DNA of 64,000 nt, from NCBI RefSeq assembly GCF_000968135.1, contig NZ_FO538765.1, positions 372,001-436,000 of the forward strand. The letters are read 5' to 3'. The notes beneath the pieces were generated by a model, which was not told the origin of the DNA, did no database searches, and worked only from the letters and a program-made list of their open reading frames with translations. A program made the position numbers and the translations under genes. This DNA comes from Magnetospira sp. QH-2. Its GTDB lineage: Bacteria; Pseudomonadota; Alphaproteobacteria; Rhodospirillales; Magnetospiraceae. Numbering within the stretch: the first letter of the stretch is position 1; every line of letters begins with the position of its first letter. Below are positions 31,563 to 40,783 of the stretch, in pieces.

Positions 31563-33542
31563 CTACCCGTCGATGCCCAATTCCTTGAAGAACGCCGCAT
31601 TTCGCGCCTTGGCATCTCTCAATAGTTTCGCATATGGGATGATCTCGACGAATGCCTTAGGGTTGTCGGTGTATCCGAACATGCCTTCGTTGTCGGGAGT
31701 GGGCTGCAACGGCATGCCCATGAGACTGTCACTGAGGCCCTGCGTGATATCAGCCACGATGTAACAATCGAAAGAAGTCCGATCATTGATGCTGGAGATT
31801 ACATGCCCCTTACTGTCCTTGAAAGTTTTCCCCGATTTCATGAGATTGACGTATCGGAGTGCCTGACGGACAGGGTCTTCGTCCTTGTAATCCTCCCGAC
31901 CGGGTCGTTTGAATTCGACGATGACAACTTTATCACTACCTTGTTCGCCGGTTCGCCATCCCAAACAACTGTCGTACAGAAAAGCTAGGTCGGGGCGATC
32001 CTGGCATTCGGTATCCAGATAGGCACGGGCTTGTTTGTCGGAGGCGAAAAAGTTGAAGAAGGCCAGGCGGTCATCGAGTATCCACAGGTTGTGACTGGCC
32101 AGTTCAAGGGCTGTTGAATCCACCCGCATCGGGCAAATAAGGCTGTGGACAGCATCTTCCAGATGATGGCGGTGTTTCTCCGGATCTTCGTATCCAGTCA
32201 AGGTATCAAGGAATTCCAGAATGGCCTTACGTTTCGCAACGTATTCGGCCAGAGCTCCCATGCGCTCCTTGTCCACGTAGCGCATGTAATCGTCCACTTT
32301 CTCTTTGATTTCCGGATTGTCTTCGTCTCCCTTGGCGATCTCCAAGCTGATCCGGTTAAAATCACGTTGCCGCCGAAACCGACTCCGGCACATGGAAACA
32401 TAGATTTCCTCTTTCCTCCCGGCGCTATTTGGTTGCAGGGTCTTGACGAAATCTTCCAGGTCTTCGTTCAAGTAGATGAATTGCGGGTTTTCGACGATCA
32501 AATCTTGGGTGTTCTGAGTCATTAGGGCCATTGTCTCGGCGACATAGTCGGCCAGGTACTCCCGGATACTCGTTGCGACCTGGCGACGGACCGCTGTCTC
32601 TGTTTCCAAGTCAAAGGTAAACCCATCCCGCTCCTGATTGACGTGCAGATCGAGGAAATCTCCGGTAACGCTACCGATGTAAATTGCTTCCTCGTCCAGC
32701 GCCTTGAGGCCGATCTGATCGTCGATGCATTGCTCGGTCACGCTCCGTTCATGACCACAGAGAAAAAGCCAGTTGTAGGAAGAACCCCGGGTTCGGATGC
32801 GTTTGTTGCACTTCATGTTATGAATGATGAAAGCGTGCTCGTCCTCGTCAAGTGTGACGGCGACCTCAACATCTTGTTGGTCTATGATCATTTCACCGAA
32901 GTATTTTCGCAGGTCTGTCACACCGTCATCATGTATGAAGATGCTCGGGGCAGCCTTGGCGGCGAAAGTTGGCAGGAAGTGGGCGATCAATCTTTCGACA
33001 ATGGTCTCAACTCTGGCCGGGCAACGGGTCTGATATCCGTCTTCGAAGCCGGAGAGTTCGATCACCGTGCCCGTCTTTTCGCTCGCGCTGCCCTCCTTGA
33101 TCTCATTGCGTATTTGATTCTCGTCAGCCAGAATGAAATCGAACATACGTTTCATCGGTTTCGGTGGGAGACCATCGTCCAGGTAAATGCTTTCAACCCG
33201 TGCCCCACCGAACACTCGGAGCCAGGACAACCGCCCGACGCCTTTGCCGCCTAGGCCCATCTTCCGGCGACTATCGGGTGTCTGGAAAGAAGTGTAGTTG
33301 TCTTCGGTAAAGCCGGGACCATTATCCTCGATCCTGAATCCGATTACCGCGTCGTCTTCTCCATCCCGGATGACGTTAATATCTATACGACCCTTGCCCA
33401 CAGCTTCATCTTTGAACCGTTCCCGAACCGCATGAAAAGCATTGCTAACTGCTTCCATCAAGGGCAGGAGCGCGTTGATCTCCGACGGCTTCAACGGCAA
33501 TCGTTCGACCCGACCGACGATATCACTTACGAGATCAGTCAT
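31563..33542 (-). CDS. GHKL ATPase with predicted PD-(D/E)XK nuclease tail
   Basis: This 659-residue protein starts at 33542 (MTDLVSDIVGR), with GGAGGAAGA upstream. The N-terminal Bergerat fold has N-box MEAVSNAFHAV, G1 IEDNGPGF and the lid GLGGKGVGRLSW (residues about 30-110), as in Hsp90/MutL/MORC ATPases. The middle is helical. The C-terminal domain (from about 510) has RPDLAFLYDS and VVIVEFKRPGRED, which fit a D...ExK nuclease core. It stands alone in a mobile island beside a resolvase. An antiviral effector is a reasonable inference; no named defence system is claimed. Confidence 0.8.
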   Translation of the reverse strand: MTDLVSDIVGRVERLPLKPSEINALLPLMEAVSNAFHAVRERFKDEAVGKGRIDINVIRDGEDDAVIGFRIEDNGPGFTEDNYTSFQTPDSRRKMGLGGKGVGRLSWLRVFGGARVESIYLDDGLPPKPMKRMFDFILADENQIRNEIKEGSASEKTGTVIELSGFEDGYQTRCPARVETIVERLIAHFLPTFAAKAAPSIFIHDDGVTDLRKYFGEMIIDQQDVEVAVTLDEDEHAFIIHNMKCNKRIRTRGSSYNWLFLCGHERSVTEQCIDDQIGLKALDEEAIYIGSVTGDFLDLHVNQERDGFTFDLETETAVRRQVATSIREYLADYVAETMALMTQNTQDLIVENPQFIYLNEDLEDFVKTLQPNSAGRKEEIYVSMCRSRFRRQRDFNRISLEIAKGDEDNPEIKEKVDDYMRYVDKERMGALAEYVAKRKAILEFLDTLTGYEDPEKHRHHLEDAVHSLICPMRVDSTALELASHNLWILDDRLAFFNFFASDKQARAYLDTECQDRPDLAFLYDSCLGWRTGEQGSDKVVIVEFKRPGREDYKDEDPVRQALRYVNLMKSGKTFKDSKGHVISSINDRTSFDCYIVADITQGLSDSLMGMPLQPTPDNEGMFGYTDNPKAFVEIIPYAKLLRDAKARNAAFFKELGIDG

Positions 33543-33950
33543 TCTTCCTCCGCCCATCACATGAGTGGCGATGATACCCGGAATGGACGAAGAATGTCAT
33601 CCTTTAATCTTCCGATGGCGCGGTGAAAATCGCTTGGTCGCTGGCCGGATTTCCCAATCCCAATGTAGATGTATAAGAGTCGAGACTCAGGAGAAAAATG
33701 CACGCGATGACATTATTCCATCAAGTCTTATACCTTGAGGATTGGTTTGGTCGTATAAGGAGCCAGCATCTTTTCGAAAGCTATACAGGCACCCCCCAGA
33801 AAGGGTCGCTTTTTGCGTAGGACTTCACCCTGCCCTGAAGCGCTTGAGAAGGAGTGCTCTTGGAAGCGTCTCAGGCGGTCCGTGGCAGCTTATGTGTGCT
33901 GGATGCTGGCCCACACAACCAAAACCGTCGAAAGCTCACCAGCGCGAATC
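33543..33950. other. Gap between the GHKL gene and the Rep-like gene
   Basis: No supported gene. The plus-strand frame at 33742 runs antisense into the Rep gene and looks like a shadow. TGAAAATCGCTTGG (33622-33635) also occurs beside the outer att repeat at 28677-28690. Confidence 0.4.
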
Positions 33951-34730
33951 CTACGAGCTCCTACGATATTCTGGCAGCCCCCGTAGCACCTTTATAGCCT
34001 GTGAGTGTCGGCGATATAAGGCACACGCGCAACGCTTGTATCGTTTGGTGCTGACAAATATTGATCTGTCGATCATCAGCGGCGTTATGTAAACGTCCTT
34101 CGTGCAATACCCAGCCCAGGATAGAGAATCTGTGGGAACGCCAAAATGTAAGACACGAGCCGGATTGTATCCCGGAGCTACGGCTCTCATTGCGCTTTTT
34201 GCCTTGATTACCTCATCGGGTTTGACAAGTGCTATCCCATGAAAATGTAATGAATTCGGGCCACCTTTGAACTCTGCCACCATGAAATACTCGACGCGCC
34301 GTCCGAGGGCAGCTTTAAGTTTTCGATCCATGTCCCGTTTCACATGGCTAACCACTCCGCGTCGGAACGATATTCCCCTGGTGATACGATCCTCGTCAAG
34401 ACGGAGAGAGAACGCGTACCGATGTCCGACATACTCGGAAACAAGCGCACAGTACGCCGCCCAAATGACAGGTGACGCCCTTTCCCAAGTCGGTAAGCGT
34501 TGTGGAAGATACCTACGCCCCAAGCCGAGTGCAGAGAGATGTTCGGCAACGTCTCTTGCTGTCCATTTCTCCTCAACGCCACCTTTTAGCTGCTCTACTA
34601 ATATAACTGGACGAAGCCGTGACGAAGGAGTTGGTAAAACCCCTGAAAGGCGCAGTTTCCTTAGTGTATTGGTGTCTGCCAAGGGGTTTCGACGGTCTTT
34701 GCGTTTTACCAATTTGGCCAACTCCTCCAC
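33951..34730 (-). CDS. HUH-type replication-initiation-like protein
   Basis: This 259-residue protein starts at GTG 34730 with GAGG upstream, 11 bp after the integrase stop. The motif SLHFHGIALV matches the HUH metal site, and SWAGYCTKDVY could supply the catalytic Tyr, as in rolling-circle Rep proteins. EYFMVAEFKGGP precedes the HUH strand, as in the family. It would nick and replicate the excised circle. Assignment rests on these motifs only. Confidence 0.6.
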   Translation of the reverse strand: MEELAKLVKRKDRRNPLADTNTLRKLRLSGVLPTPSSRLRPVILVEQLKGGVEEKWTARDVAEHLSALGLGRRYLPQRLPTWERASPVIWAAYCALVSEYVGHRYAFSLRLDEDRITRGISFRRGVVSHVKRDMDRKLKAALGRRVEYFMVAEFKGGPNSLHFHGIALVKPDEVIKAKSAMRAVAPGYNPARVLHFGVPTDSLSWAGYCTKDVYITPLMIDRSIFVSTKRYKRCACALYRRHSQAIKVLRGLPEYRRSS

Positions 34731-34741
34731 ATAGCCTCATT

Positions 34742-36517
34742 TTAAATCAAGTGCGACAGATCCAATCCTGGATATTCAATCGTCTTGATTGCCTCGAACA
34801 GCTCCGGCGCTCTTGGTGTCCTGTATGCTCGTGCTGAACTTGGGTCCTCTCGTCCGGTAAGCGCACTTCTTAAAGCCTCATCCCGGATGGAGCGGAACGC
34901 CGCTTCTTCGAAAGAATGTCGGAAGCCGTGCAATGGTGATACCCTTTTGGACGTGATCCCAACGGCGTCCAGGAGATTACGCATCCATTTCCCCATAGCT
35001 TCCGCCGAGTTGCTGAACAAACGCTTCTGCCCATCCGCTCGGACGGCCGCGACATATTCGAGAAATCCCATCGCGATGATCTGTGGGTGCAGAGGAACGA
35101 CGCGCCGACTCTGATCGTTCTTTAAGCTTCGCCCATCGCTCTCGCCAGTGTCCGCGTCATCTATATCTGAAACCCGGATGCACCAGACATCTTCATCCTG
35201 GAAAATGTCATCAACCGTCAGCACAGCGAATTCGCCTCGCCGGGCCCCTGAGAACAGCGCCAGCAAGACTGCCCAGAAGCGAAAGTTATGGCCGCTCCTG
35301 CGATAGGCCTTGAATGAATGATCACCTGGTTCTTTCCAGCGGCTCTGGCTCCTACAACCGGTGAACGCCACTGATGAAAAGATCCTATTCAATTGATCAG
35401 TAGTGAATGCGTCCCTCTTCCGCGTTTTCCGCTCTCTGCTTGAAACCGTGAAGCTGACGCCGCGCGCTGGGTTAAAGTCTTCCGGCACATAGGCATTCTT
35501 CGCAGCCCAATCAAAGAACTGCTCGATCGGTTTGAGTCGTTTTGCGTTCAGGATGTCACGTTTCTGCCTCTCGTCGGTATTCCCTGCACACCAAGCAGCG
35601 GCGACCCTGATAGGCAGATCACGGGTTTGTGGGCGGGTAGACCACTTGGGCCACAAGTTGCCGATGACATCTTTGAATTCGACGACGTCAGATTTGGAAA
35701 ACGAGCCAACGTTTTTTACTTCTCCGTAGCAGTCGACCAGCCAATTCAATGCGGTCGCTTTTTCACCGACAGACTTCTCCTTGATCCCGCTGGCGCGTTC
35801 CTCGTCCAGGAATGCTTTGATCAGCACAGTCATAGGCCTCTCTGCGCGGATCGCGGTGCTATCAGGCGACTGGGTCAGAGATGATCGCAGCGGTTTTTCA
35901 TTGCATTGCGCAAGTAGCGGGTCCGACGGCATATAGTCAAAGTCCCCTTCGGTGACGCGGGCAAGCCGCGCCTTTACGGCTGCCAGATGTCCCCGGGCCA
36001 CTGCGCGGCAAAGGTCGTGAAACTCTTCGCACTCATGATCGATGCTCTCTGGCGGAATGTCTTCGAAATGGAGCAAACCATCCACGTCGCACACCATTCT
36101 TCTGAAATCATCTGCCGCGAGCATATCGAGATAATCCTGTTTTGCCTCTTCGAGGAACTCGCGATGCTTCCGCGCCTTCTCCTTCACACTCATGTCGTCC
36201 GGGAGGTATTCGACCGCCACCGCTGGCTCATGATCCACGTAGTCCATCTCGACCACGAAGAGGCTTCGCACCAGTTCTTCAATCTTATCACGGTCTAGAT
36301 CCATGCCTCGTTTCCCCCTGACGGCGCGGAACAGCCTATCAGCCGCCCGCTGAGCGTCAAGGCGACGGCGTTTGGCTGTTTGACCATTGGTCGTCTTCAG
36401 GCTACGCCAGATCTCACGTCGACCGAACCGCTCCTGGAGGTCGCTGGGTATCGTGACACGGAAATGATAGATCGCACCGCGTCGGATCAGATTGCTCGCC
36501 AAAGGCATCGCCGTCAT
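34742..36517 (-). CDS. Tyrosine integrase of element A
   Basis: This 591-residue recombinase starts at 36517. The N-terminal domain (IRRGAIYHFRVTIPSDLQER) is of the DUF6538 type common in tRNA-targeting integrases. The catalytic domain has Arg in LFSGARRGEFAVL, HGFRHSF (HxxR) and a late Tyr in SARAYRTPRAP. It lies beside the middle tRNA-Glu repeat (36608), which places it at the right edge of element A. Confidence 0.88.
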   Translation of the reverse strand: MTAMPLASNLIRRGAIYHFRVTIPSDLQERFGRREIWRSLKTTNGQTAKRRRLDAQRAADRLFRAVRGKRGMDLDRDKIEELVRSLFVVEMDYVDHEPAVAVEYLPDDMSVKEKARKHREFLEEAKQDYLDMLAADDFRRMVCDVDGLLHFEDIPPESIDHECEEFHDLCRAVARGHLAAVKARLARVTEGDFDYMPSDPLLAQCNEKPLRSSLTQSPDSTAIRAERPMTVLIKAFLDEERASGIKEKSVGEKATALNWLVDCYGEVKNVGSFSKSDVVEFKDVIGNLWPKWSTRPQTRDLPIRVAAAWCAGNTDERQKRDILNAKRLKPIEQFFDWAAKNAYVPEDFNPARGVSFTVSSRERKTRKRDAFTTDQLNRIFSSVAFTGCRSQSRWKEPGDHSFKAYRRSGHNFRFWAVLLALFSGARRGEFAVLTVDDIFQDEDVWCIRVSDIDDADTGESDGRSLKNDQSRRVVPLHPQIIAMGFLEYVAAVRADGQKRLFSNSAEAMGKWMRNLLDAVGITSKRVSPLHGFRHSFEEAAFRSIRDEALRSALTGREDPSSARAYRTPRAPELFEAIKTIEYPGLDLSHLI

Positions 36518-36607
36518 CCCCCGCCCGTAGCACACGGACGTAGCAAAGCGGCTTCGAAAGCATCTGAATTGTCAGGGAGTTAAACCCCATCAATGGCTTA
36601 TCGGATT

Positions 36608-36654
36608 TTGGCGTCCCCTAGGGGATTCGAACCCCTGTTGCCGCCGTGAAAGGG
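36608..36654 (+). repeat. Middle att repeat: tRNA-Glu 3'-end copy
   Basis: The sequence matches 60027-60073 with one mismatch over 47 bp (first 42 bp identical), covering the CCA end, T arm, variable loop and half of the anticodon stem. It separates element A from element B. No complete tRNA is present here. Confidence 0.88.
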
Positions 36655-36760
36655 GGAAATAGCGTATTTTTGGGACATTCATGGACGGTCATGTATTAAA
36701 AAAATCAAATTAATTCATTTAGTTATAGTCCATTGCTATCCCCTTGTGTCCGGGAACGTA

Positions 36761-36781
36761 TTATGGGTAAAATATGGGTAC
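36761..36781 (+). promoter_or_regulatory. Integrase arm-type sites, att-proximal
   Basis: ATGGGTA occurs at 36763-36769 and 36774-36780, an 11-bp period. The same pair, in the same orientation, lies at 59963-59969 and 59974-59980 at the other end of element B. Confidence 0.55.
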
Positions 36782-36801
36782 GTTTTGAAAAGGGGAATTT
36801 G

Positions 36802-38130
36802 ATGGCCCGCACCGTTCGCAACGCAAAGCTGGACTCCCGCACGGCCCGGTTAAAATTGACCGCCCGGCGTGCGCCGTATTGGACCGTTCTCTCCAAAGGG
36901 GCGGCCCTGGGATACCGCAAGGGCGCCAAAGGCGGAACGTGGATTGCCCGCTTTCTCGATGATACGGGGACGCACCGTTATCAAGCCCTTGGCGCGGCGG
37001 ATGATGCCATGGACGCGGACGGCACCGTTTGCCTGTCCTATGCCGATGCCCAGCGCGAAGCGGATAAGTGGTTTCGAATTGCCGCCAACGGTTTCCAGGA
37101 TGATGCGCCCCGTTCCGGTTCGTATACCGTCAATGATGCGATGGCGGACTATCTGGCCGCGTACAGGCGCAAGGGCGGAAAATCCTTGGACCGCACGCAA
37201 TCGGCAATCGACGCGCATATCAATCCAACGCTGGGGGGCGTGCCTGTTTCCAAGCTGACAAAGCGCCGCGTAGAGCAATGGCTCGATGGCCTAGCCAATG
37301 CCGCCCCGATGGTTCGCACGGCCCCAGGGAAGCCTCAGAATCGCCGTGAGGCGGATAGCAGCACTGAGGGTGCCCGCCGCCGTAAATCCAGCGCAAATCG
37401 AATCCTAACGGTTCTCAAAGCCGCTTTGAATCATGCCTATGCCGATGGCAAGGTTTCCAGCGATGAAGCATGGCGAAACGTCAAAGCCTTTCGTGAGGTA
37501 GACGCGGCCCGCGTGCGTTATCTGAATGATGAGGAATCGCGCCGCCTTGTGAATGCCTGCACAGCTGATTTTCGCCCGATGGTGCAAGCCGCGCTTTTGA
37601 CCGGATGCCGCTATGGGGAAATTACCGCGCTCAAGGTTACGGACTACAGCGCGGACGCTGGCTCCCTGCATATTCGTATCAGCAAATCCGGCAAGCCCCG
37701 GCACGTTGTTTTGACGGATGAAGGGCGCGGTTTTTTTGACACCGCCACCGCTGGCAAGCCTGGAAGCGCCTATATATTCATTCGGCCCGATGGCGAGGCG
37801 TGGGGGCGCTCACACCAACAGCGCCCGTTCAATGCCGCGTGCAAGGTTGCCAAGGTTGAACCGCTCACCTTCCATGAATTGCGCCATAGTTACGCTTCCC
37901 GCCTTGTGATGAATGGCGCACCGCTGGCCGTCATAGCGGCCCAGCTAGGCCATAGCGACACGCGCATGGTGGAAAAGCATTATGGGCACCTATGCCCGAA
38001 TTACATTGCCGACACCGTGCGAGCTGCATTTGGCTCCCTTGGCGTGGTGGAACAAACCAACGTCAAGCCGCTGCGAAAAGCGGACAAAAAGCATTCAAGA
38101 GGCACTATATTCGTTACCGCTTCGGTCTGA
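36802..38130 (+). CDS. Tyrosine integrase of element B
   Basis: This 442-residue protein starts at ATG 36802 (MARTVRNAKLD), with AGGGGA 5 nt upstream; the longer frame from 36733 runs over the arm sites. A DUF4102-like/SAM-like N-terminal part is followed by the catalytic domain: Arg in LLTGCRYGEITAL, LTFHELRHSYASRL (HxxR), AAQLGHSDTRMVEKHYGHL (His and Tyr). It sits directly inside the middle att repeat and should act on the tRNA-Glu site. Confidence 0.95.
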   Translation: MARTVRNAKLDSRTARLKLTARRAPYWTVLSKGAALGYRKGAKGGTWIARFLDDTGTHRYQALGAADDAMDADGTVCLSYADAQREADKWFRIAANGFQDDAPRSGSYTVNDAMADYLAAYRRKGGKSLDRTQSAIDAHINPTLGGVPVSKLTKRRVEQWLDGLANAAPMVRTAPGKPQNRREADSSTEGARRRKSSANRILTVLKAALNHAYADGKVSSDEAWRNVKAFREVDAARVRYLNDEESRRLVNACTADFRPMVQAALLTGCRYGEITALKVTDYSADAGSLHIRISKSGKPRHVVLTDEGRGFFDTATAGKPGSAYIFIRPDGEAWGRSHQQRPFNAACKVAKVEPLTFHELRHSYASRLVMNGAPLAVIAAQLGHSDTRMVEKHYGHLCPNYIADTVRAAFGSLGVVEQTNVKPLRKADKKHSRGTIFVTASV

Positions 38131-38242
38131 ACAGCTTTTATGCACTGGTACATCCAAACCCATGGGAACAAGCACCTTAGCAGCAAATATCATACAGTCG
38201 CGGACAGAAATCTTGGGCGACGTCATTAGAAAGGGGGCTATC

Positions 38243-39133
38243 ATGCGAATTACACTACTGGCTTTGACCGGGGTGATGGGGGTGGTTGCCTGTCAGACAA
38301 TACCCCCAAACCCTCAGCAGCATTCCAGCGACCTGACCTCGATTAAAAGGGCGATTGCAACTCGATGCGTGATTGTGCATGGCGTCGATAACCCAGCAGC
38401 AACAAAAACCAAGGTTGACCTGTCAGGTATTTCAGTCCGCAGTGTTGCTTACAGTGAAAGAGGATGGATCAGAGCAGAGGCTACTACGCAGGGCATAAAC
38501 GGTTACGTGTATATGAACCCAGAGGCTAATCAGGTCGTTTGCGGGCAAAATGAGTGGGAGAGAAAAAATCTGCCGTTTGTGAAAGTAACACAGACCGAGT
38601 TTGAGAGCAGATATGGTATGCCATTTGGTGGAACATCGAGTAGGTCGGTTGATTCTTCTTTGGCACCTTCTGGTGGCAAGGGTTGGGAAGAGAGACCTTT
38701 GGCTTTCTCATGGGATGGGTTTGATGAGTTGATCGCGGGAACAGTCAGAATCAAGCAAAACTCAAAAACAGGATACGCCAGTATTTCATTACCCAATGGT
38801 GAAGGCATCTGTTCCGGGACCTACAAAATAATCGATCCGCCGTACGGAACTTGGTCGCTAACGTGCTCAAACGGCCTTACAGCGAAGGGCAGTTTGAAGG
38901 CGTTTGGTGCTGGCAAAGGGGCTGCTGGCGAAGGTGAAGACTCAAAGAACCGAAAGATAAAGTTTACTACGGGAGGATCCCAGTCTGTTGATTCTCAACA
39001 AACCACTGGGCAGCAGGCTTCGGGCATGCCAACCATTGAGGATGTGAAAGAGAAGATGCACTTAGGGCAGCCACTCACTGCAGCGGATAGGAAGGTTCTG
39101 GCCGACTACTATAACAAACACCACAAACCTTAG
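38243..39133 (+). CDS. Lipoprotein of unknown function
   Basis: This 296-residue protein starts at 38243, with AAAGGGGG upstream; the frame extends further up but overlaps the integrase. The signal and lipobox are MRITLLALTGVMGVVACQT. The mature part is Ser/Gly-rich with an SKTGYASISLPNGEGICSGT barrel-like stretch. No family is assigned. Confidence 0.7.
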   Translation: MRITLLALTGVMGVVACQTIPPNPQQHSSDLTSIKRAIATRCVIVHGVDNPAATKTKVDLSGISVRSVAYSERGWIRAEATTQGINGYVYMNPEANQVVCGQNEWERKNLPFVKVTQTEFESRYGMPFGGTSSRSVDSSLAPSGGKGWEERPLAFSWDGFDELIAGTVRIKQNSKTGYASISLPNGEGICSGTYKIIDPPYGTWSLTCSNGLTAKGSLKAFGAGKGAAGEGEDSKNRKIKFTTGGSQSVDSQQTTGQQASGMPTIEDVKEKMHLGQPLTAADRKVLADYYNKHHKP

Positions 39134-39156
39134 GCTGCTCGTAAGCGGTGTCCCGC

Positions 39157-39310
39157 TCACACGCCTGCCTGATAATTCCAGGGCAGCAATTCCTTGATGC
39201 GACTTTGCTTATGGCCATTGACGATGGATTTAAGCGTATGTGCGATGTAGGCGAAGGGATTGATGCCGTAGCTTACAGGTTTCGATGAGCGAGGCGAAAG
39301 CAGTAAGGGA
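39157..39310 (-). pseudogene. IS66-family transposase, C-terminal fragment
   Basis: The minus strand reads INPFAYIAHTLKSIVNGH and SRIKELLPWNYQAGV then stop, the characteristic end of IS66 TnpC. The upstream LIETCKL is in another frame, so one base is lost. Only the tail remains. Confidence 0.8.
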
Positions 39311-39403
39311 CATTGGCGCGGCTAGGGCGACGGCCCGAACATCCGGCACCGCACCGGACCGCCGCGCCGACCTTTCACGCGGAACCCTGCGGAAGGTGAT
39401 GAT

Positions 39404-39970
39404 ATGGCCTACAAGTCCCCTTGGATTTCCCTTAGCGAAGCGCGAGACCATGTTGCTTTCTCTCTTGGCGATGCCGATAAAGCATGGCCCCAGCTTCGGG
39501 ATGCCATACGCGACGGAGCCTTAGAGGCGCGCGGATTTACCGGGAAGATTGAGGAAGACCTTCCCCCATCTTGGTTTGCAGAGGGCGTTCCCTTGGACAA
39601 CGAACCGTCTTGGGAAATGGACGCACTATTTTACACCGATGATGCACGTTTTCTTGTTGATCCGCCAGCGCCCTATCTTTGTGTGGAGCGGATTAAAGTC
39701 AACGTCGAAACCATGCGCGAGTTGTGGCCGGGCAATAAGACCTGCACACAAAATAATTCGACACCTCCAAAAAACCATATAACCCAAAAAGAAAGTGAGA
39801 CTGCCTACAAAAAAAGGGTGAAAGGTTGGCTCCCTAATAAAATCCCACCCTCCAGGGAGGAAGACCAAAAATGGGGGAAAGACAATGGCCTGAGCCGTAC
39901 GCGCATTAGGCAGTTACGACGCAACCATGCGCCGGATAGCTGGAAAAAAACCGGGCCAAAAAAGAAATAA
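39404..39970 (+). CDS. Hypothetical protein of the island core
   Basis: This 188-residue protein has a GGAAGGTG site before its start. The N-terminal part (WISLSEARDHVAFSLGDADK, WPQLRDAIRDGALEARG) looks like a small helical regulatory module. The C-terminus is Lys-rich and basic. Genes of this shape commonly sit near integrase and AlpA in such islands. No function assigned. Confidence 0.6.
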   Translation: MAYKSPWISLSEARDHVAFSLGDADKAWPQLRDAIRDGALEARGFTGKIEEDLPPSWFAEGVPLDNEPSWEMDALFYTDDARFLVDPPAPYLCVERIKVNVETMRELWPGNKTCTQNNSTPPKNHITQKESETAYKKRVKGWLPNKIPPSREEDQKWGKDNGLSRTRIRQLRRNHAPDSWKKTGPKKK

Positions 39971-40072
39971 TAATAATTTTGGCGAAATAGTTCAGGCCGC
40001 CAGAATGCCAAAATATCCAGCCAGATTAGAAAATGTTTTCCTTATCCATCGTCAACCGATGGAATCTTACCC

Positions 40073-40279
40073 ATGCACACAAACAAACCAGAACGCCTGT
40101 CATATGGCATCCGTCAAGCTGTAGAGGCCACCAGCGTAGGGCGTTCCTTGCTGTATGAAGAAATAAAAGCCGGAAAATTAAAGAGCTTCACCATCGGCGG
40201 CAGACGGCTGATTGCCGCCGAAGACCTAACCACGTGGCTCGAATCCTATAAACATCGCACATCGGACGGAGTGTCGTGA
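40073..40279 (+). CDS. AlpA/excisionase-type helix-turn-helix protein
   Basis: This 68-residue protein has a MerR-like winged helix: SYGIRQAVEATSVGRSLLYE, EIKAGKLKSFTIGGRRLIAA, EDLTTWLESY. This is the excisionase/AlpA fold that binds att DNA or regulates the integrase. It lies two genes after the integrase. Confidence 0.8.
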   Translation: MHTNKPERLSYGIRQAVEATSVGRSLLYEEIKAGKLKSFTIGGRRLIAAEDLTTWLESYKHRTSDGVS

Positions 40280-40309
40280 GACGCCCCAGCCCTTAGATGG
40301 AGTTCAATT

Positions 40310-40480
40310 ATGACAAAACTAAACCCCGCGCCGGGGGCAACCGGCAACGGGGCAAGTAGCAAAAATCGATATGCCTACTATGCCCTTTTTCTTGCAAAAA
40401 TTCAATATTTTATCCTCTCCCCGTGGCCGCATTTGCTCCTGGCAATTGCCTTCGCCGCGCTGGCATGGAGGTCGCAATGA
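40310..40480 (+). CDS. Small single-span membrane protein
   Basis: This 56-residue protein has a start at 40310 with GGAG 7 nt upstream. A C-terminal membrane helix (HLLLAIAFAALAW) follows a polar N-terminus. Its stop overlaps the start of the replication gene (ATGA), so the two are coupled. Confidence 0.55.
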   Translation: MTKLNPAPGATGNGASSKNRYAYYALFLAKIQYFILSPWPHLLLAIAFAALAWRSQ

Positions 40481-40783
40481 CACCTCATAATATCCAGAGC
40501 CTACGTGAACTTCGCATTCTCCCCCATTGGATTTTGTGGCGGCTCGAAACCGTTAAGGGGAGACCCACAAAGGTTCCCTATCAGCCACACCATCCAACTC
40601 GTAAAGCGGCGACCAACGACCAAGCACATTGGGCTACATATGATGACGCTGCTTTAGCTTTGGTGACGCATGGCTTCAACGGTCTGGGTTTCGTCCTCAC
40701 GGGCACCGATTTTGTGGCATTCGACCTCGATGACTGTCGAGACCCGGAAACCGGGGCTTTGGATGACTGGGCGCAGGAGCTAG
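40477..40783 (+). pseudogene. PrimPol-DUF3987 replication protein, 5' part
   Basis: The first 102 codons have an N-terminal primase-polymerase-like domain: LPHWILWRLETVKGRPTKVP, ATYDDAALALVTHGFNGLGF, DFVAFDLDDCRDPETG (DxD). The gene is cut by an IS1380 element at 40784. After removing the element and one CTAG copy, the frame continues exactly (WAQE-L-VEEADSYTEI). Confidence 0.88.

Noticed and set aside
36608-36654. A second tRNA-Glu gene
   Set aside because: Only the 3' half is present; past the anticodon stem the match ends, so it is an att repeat.
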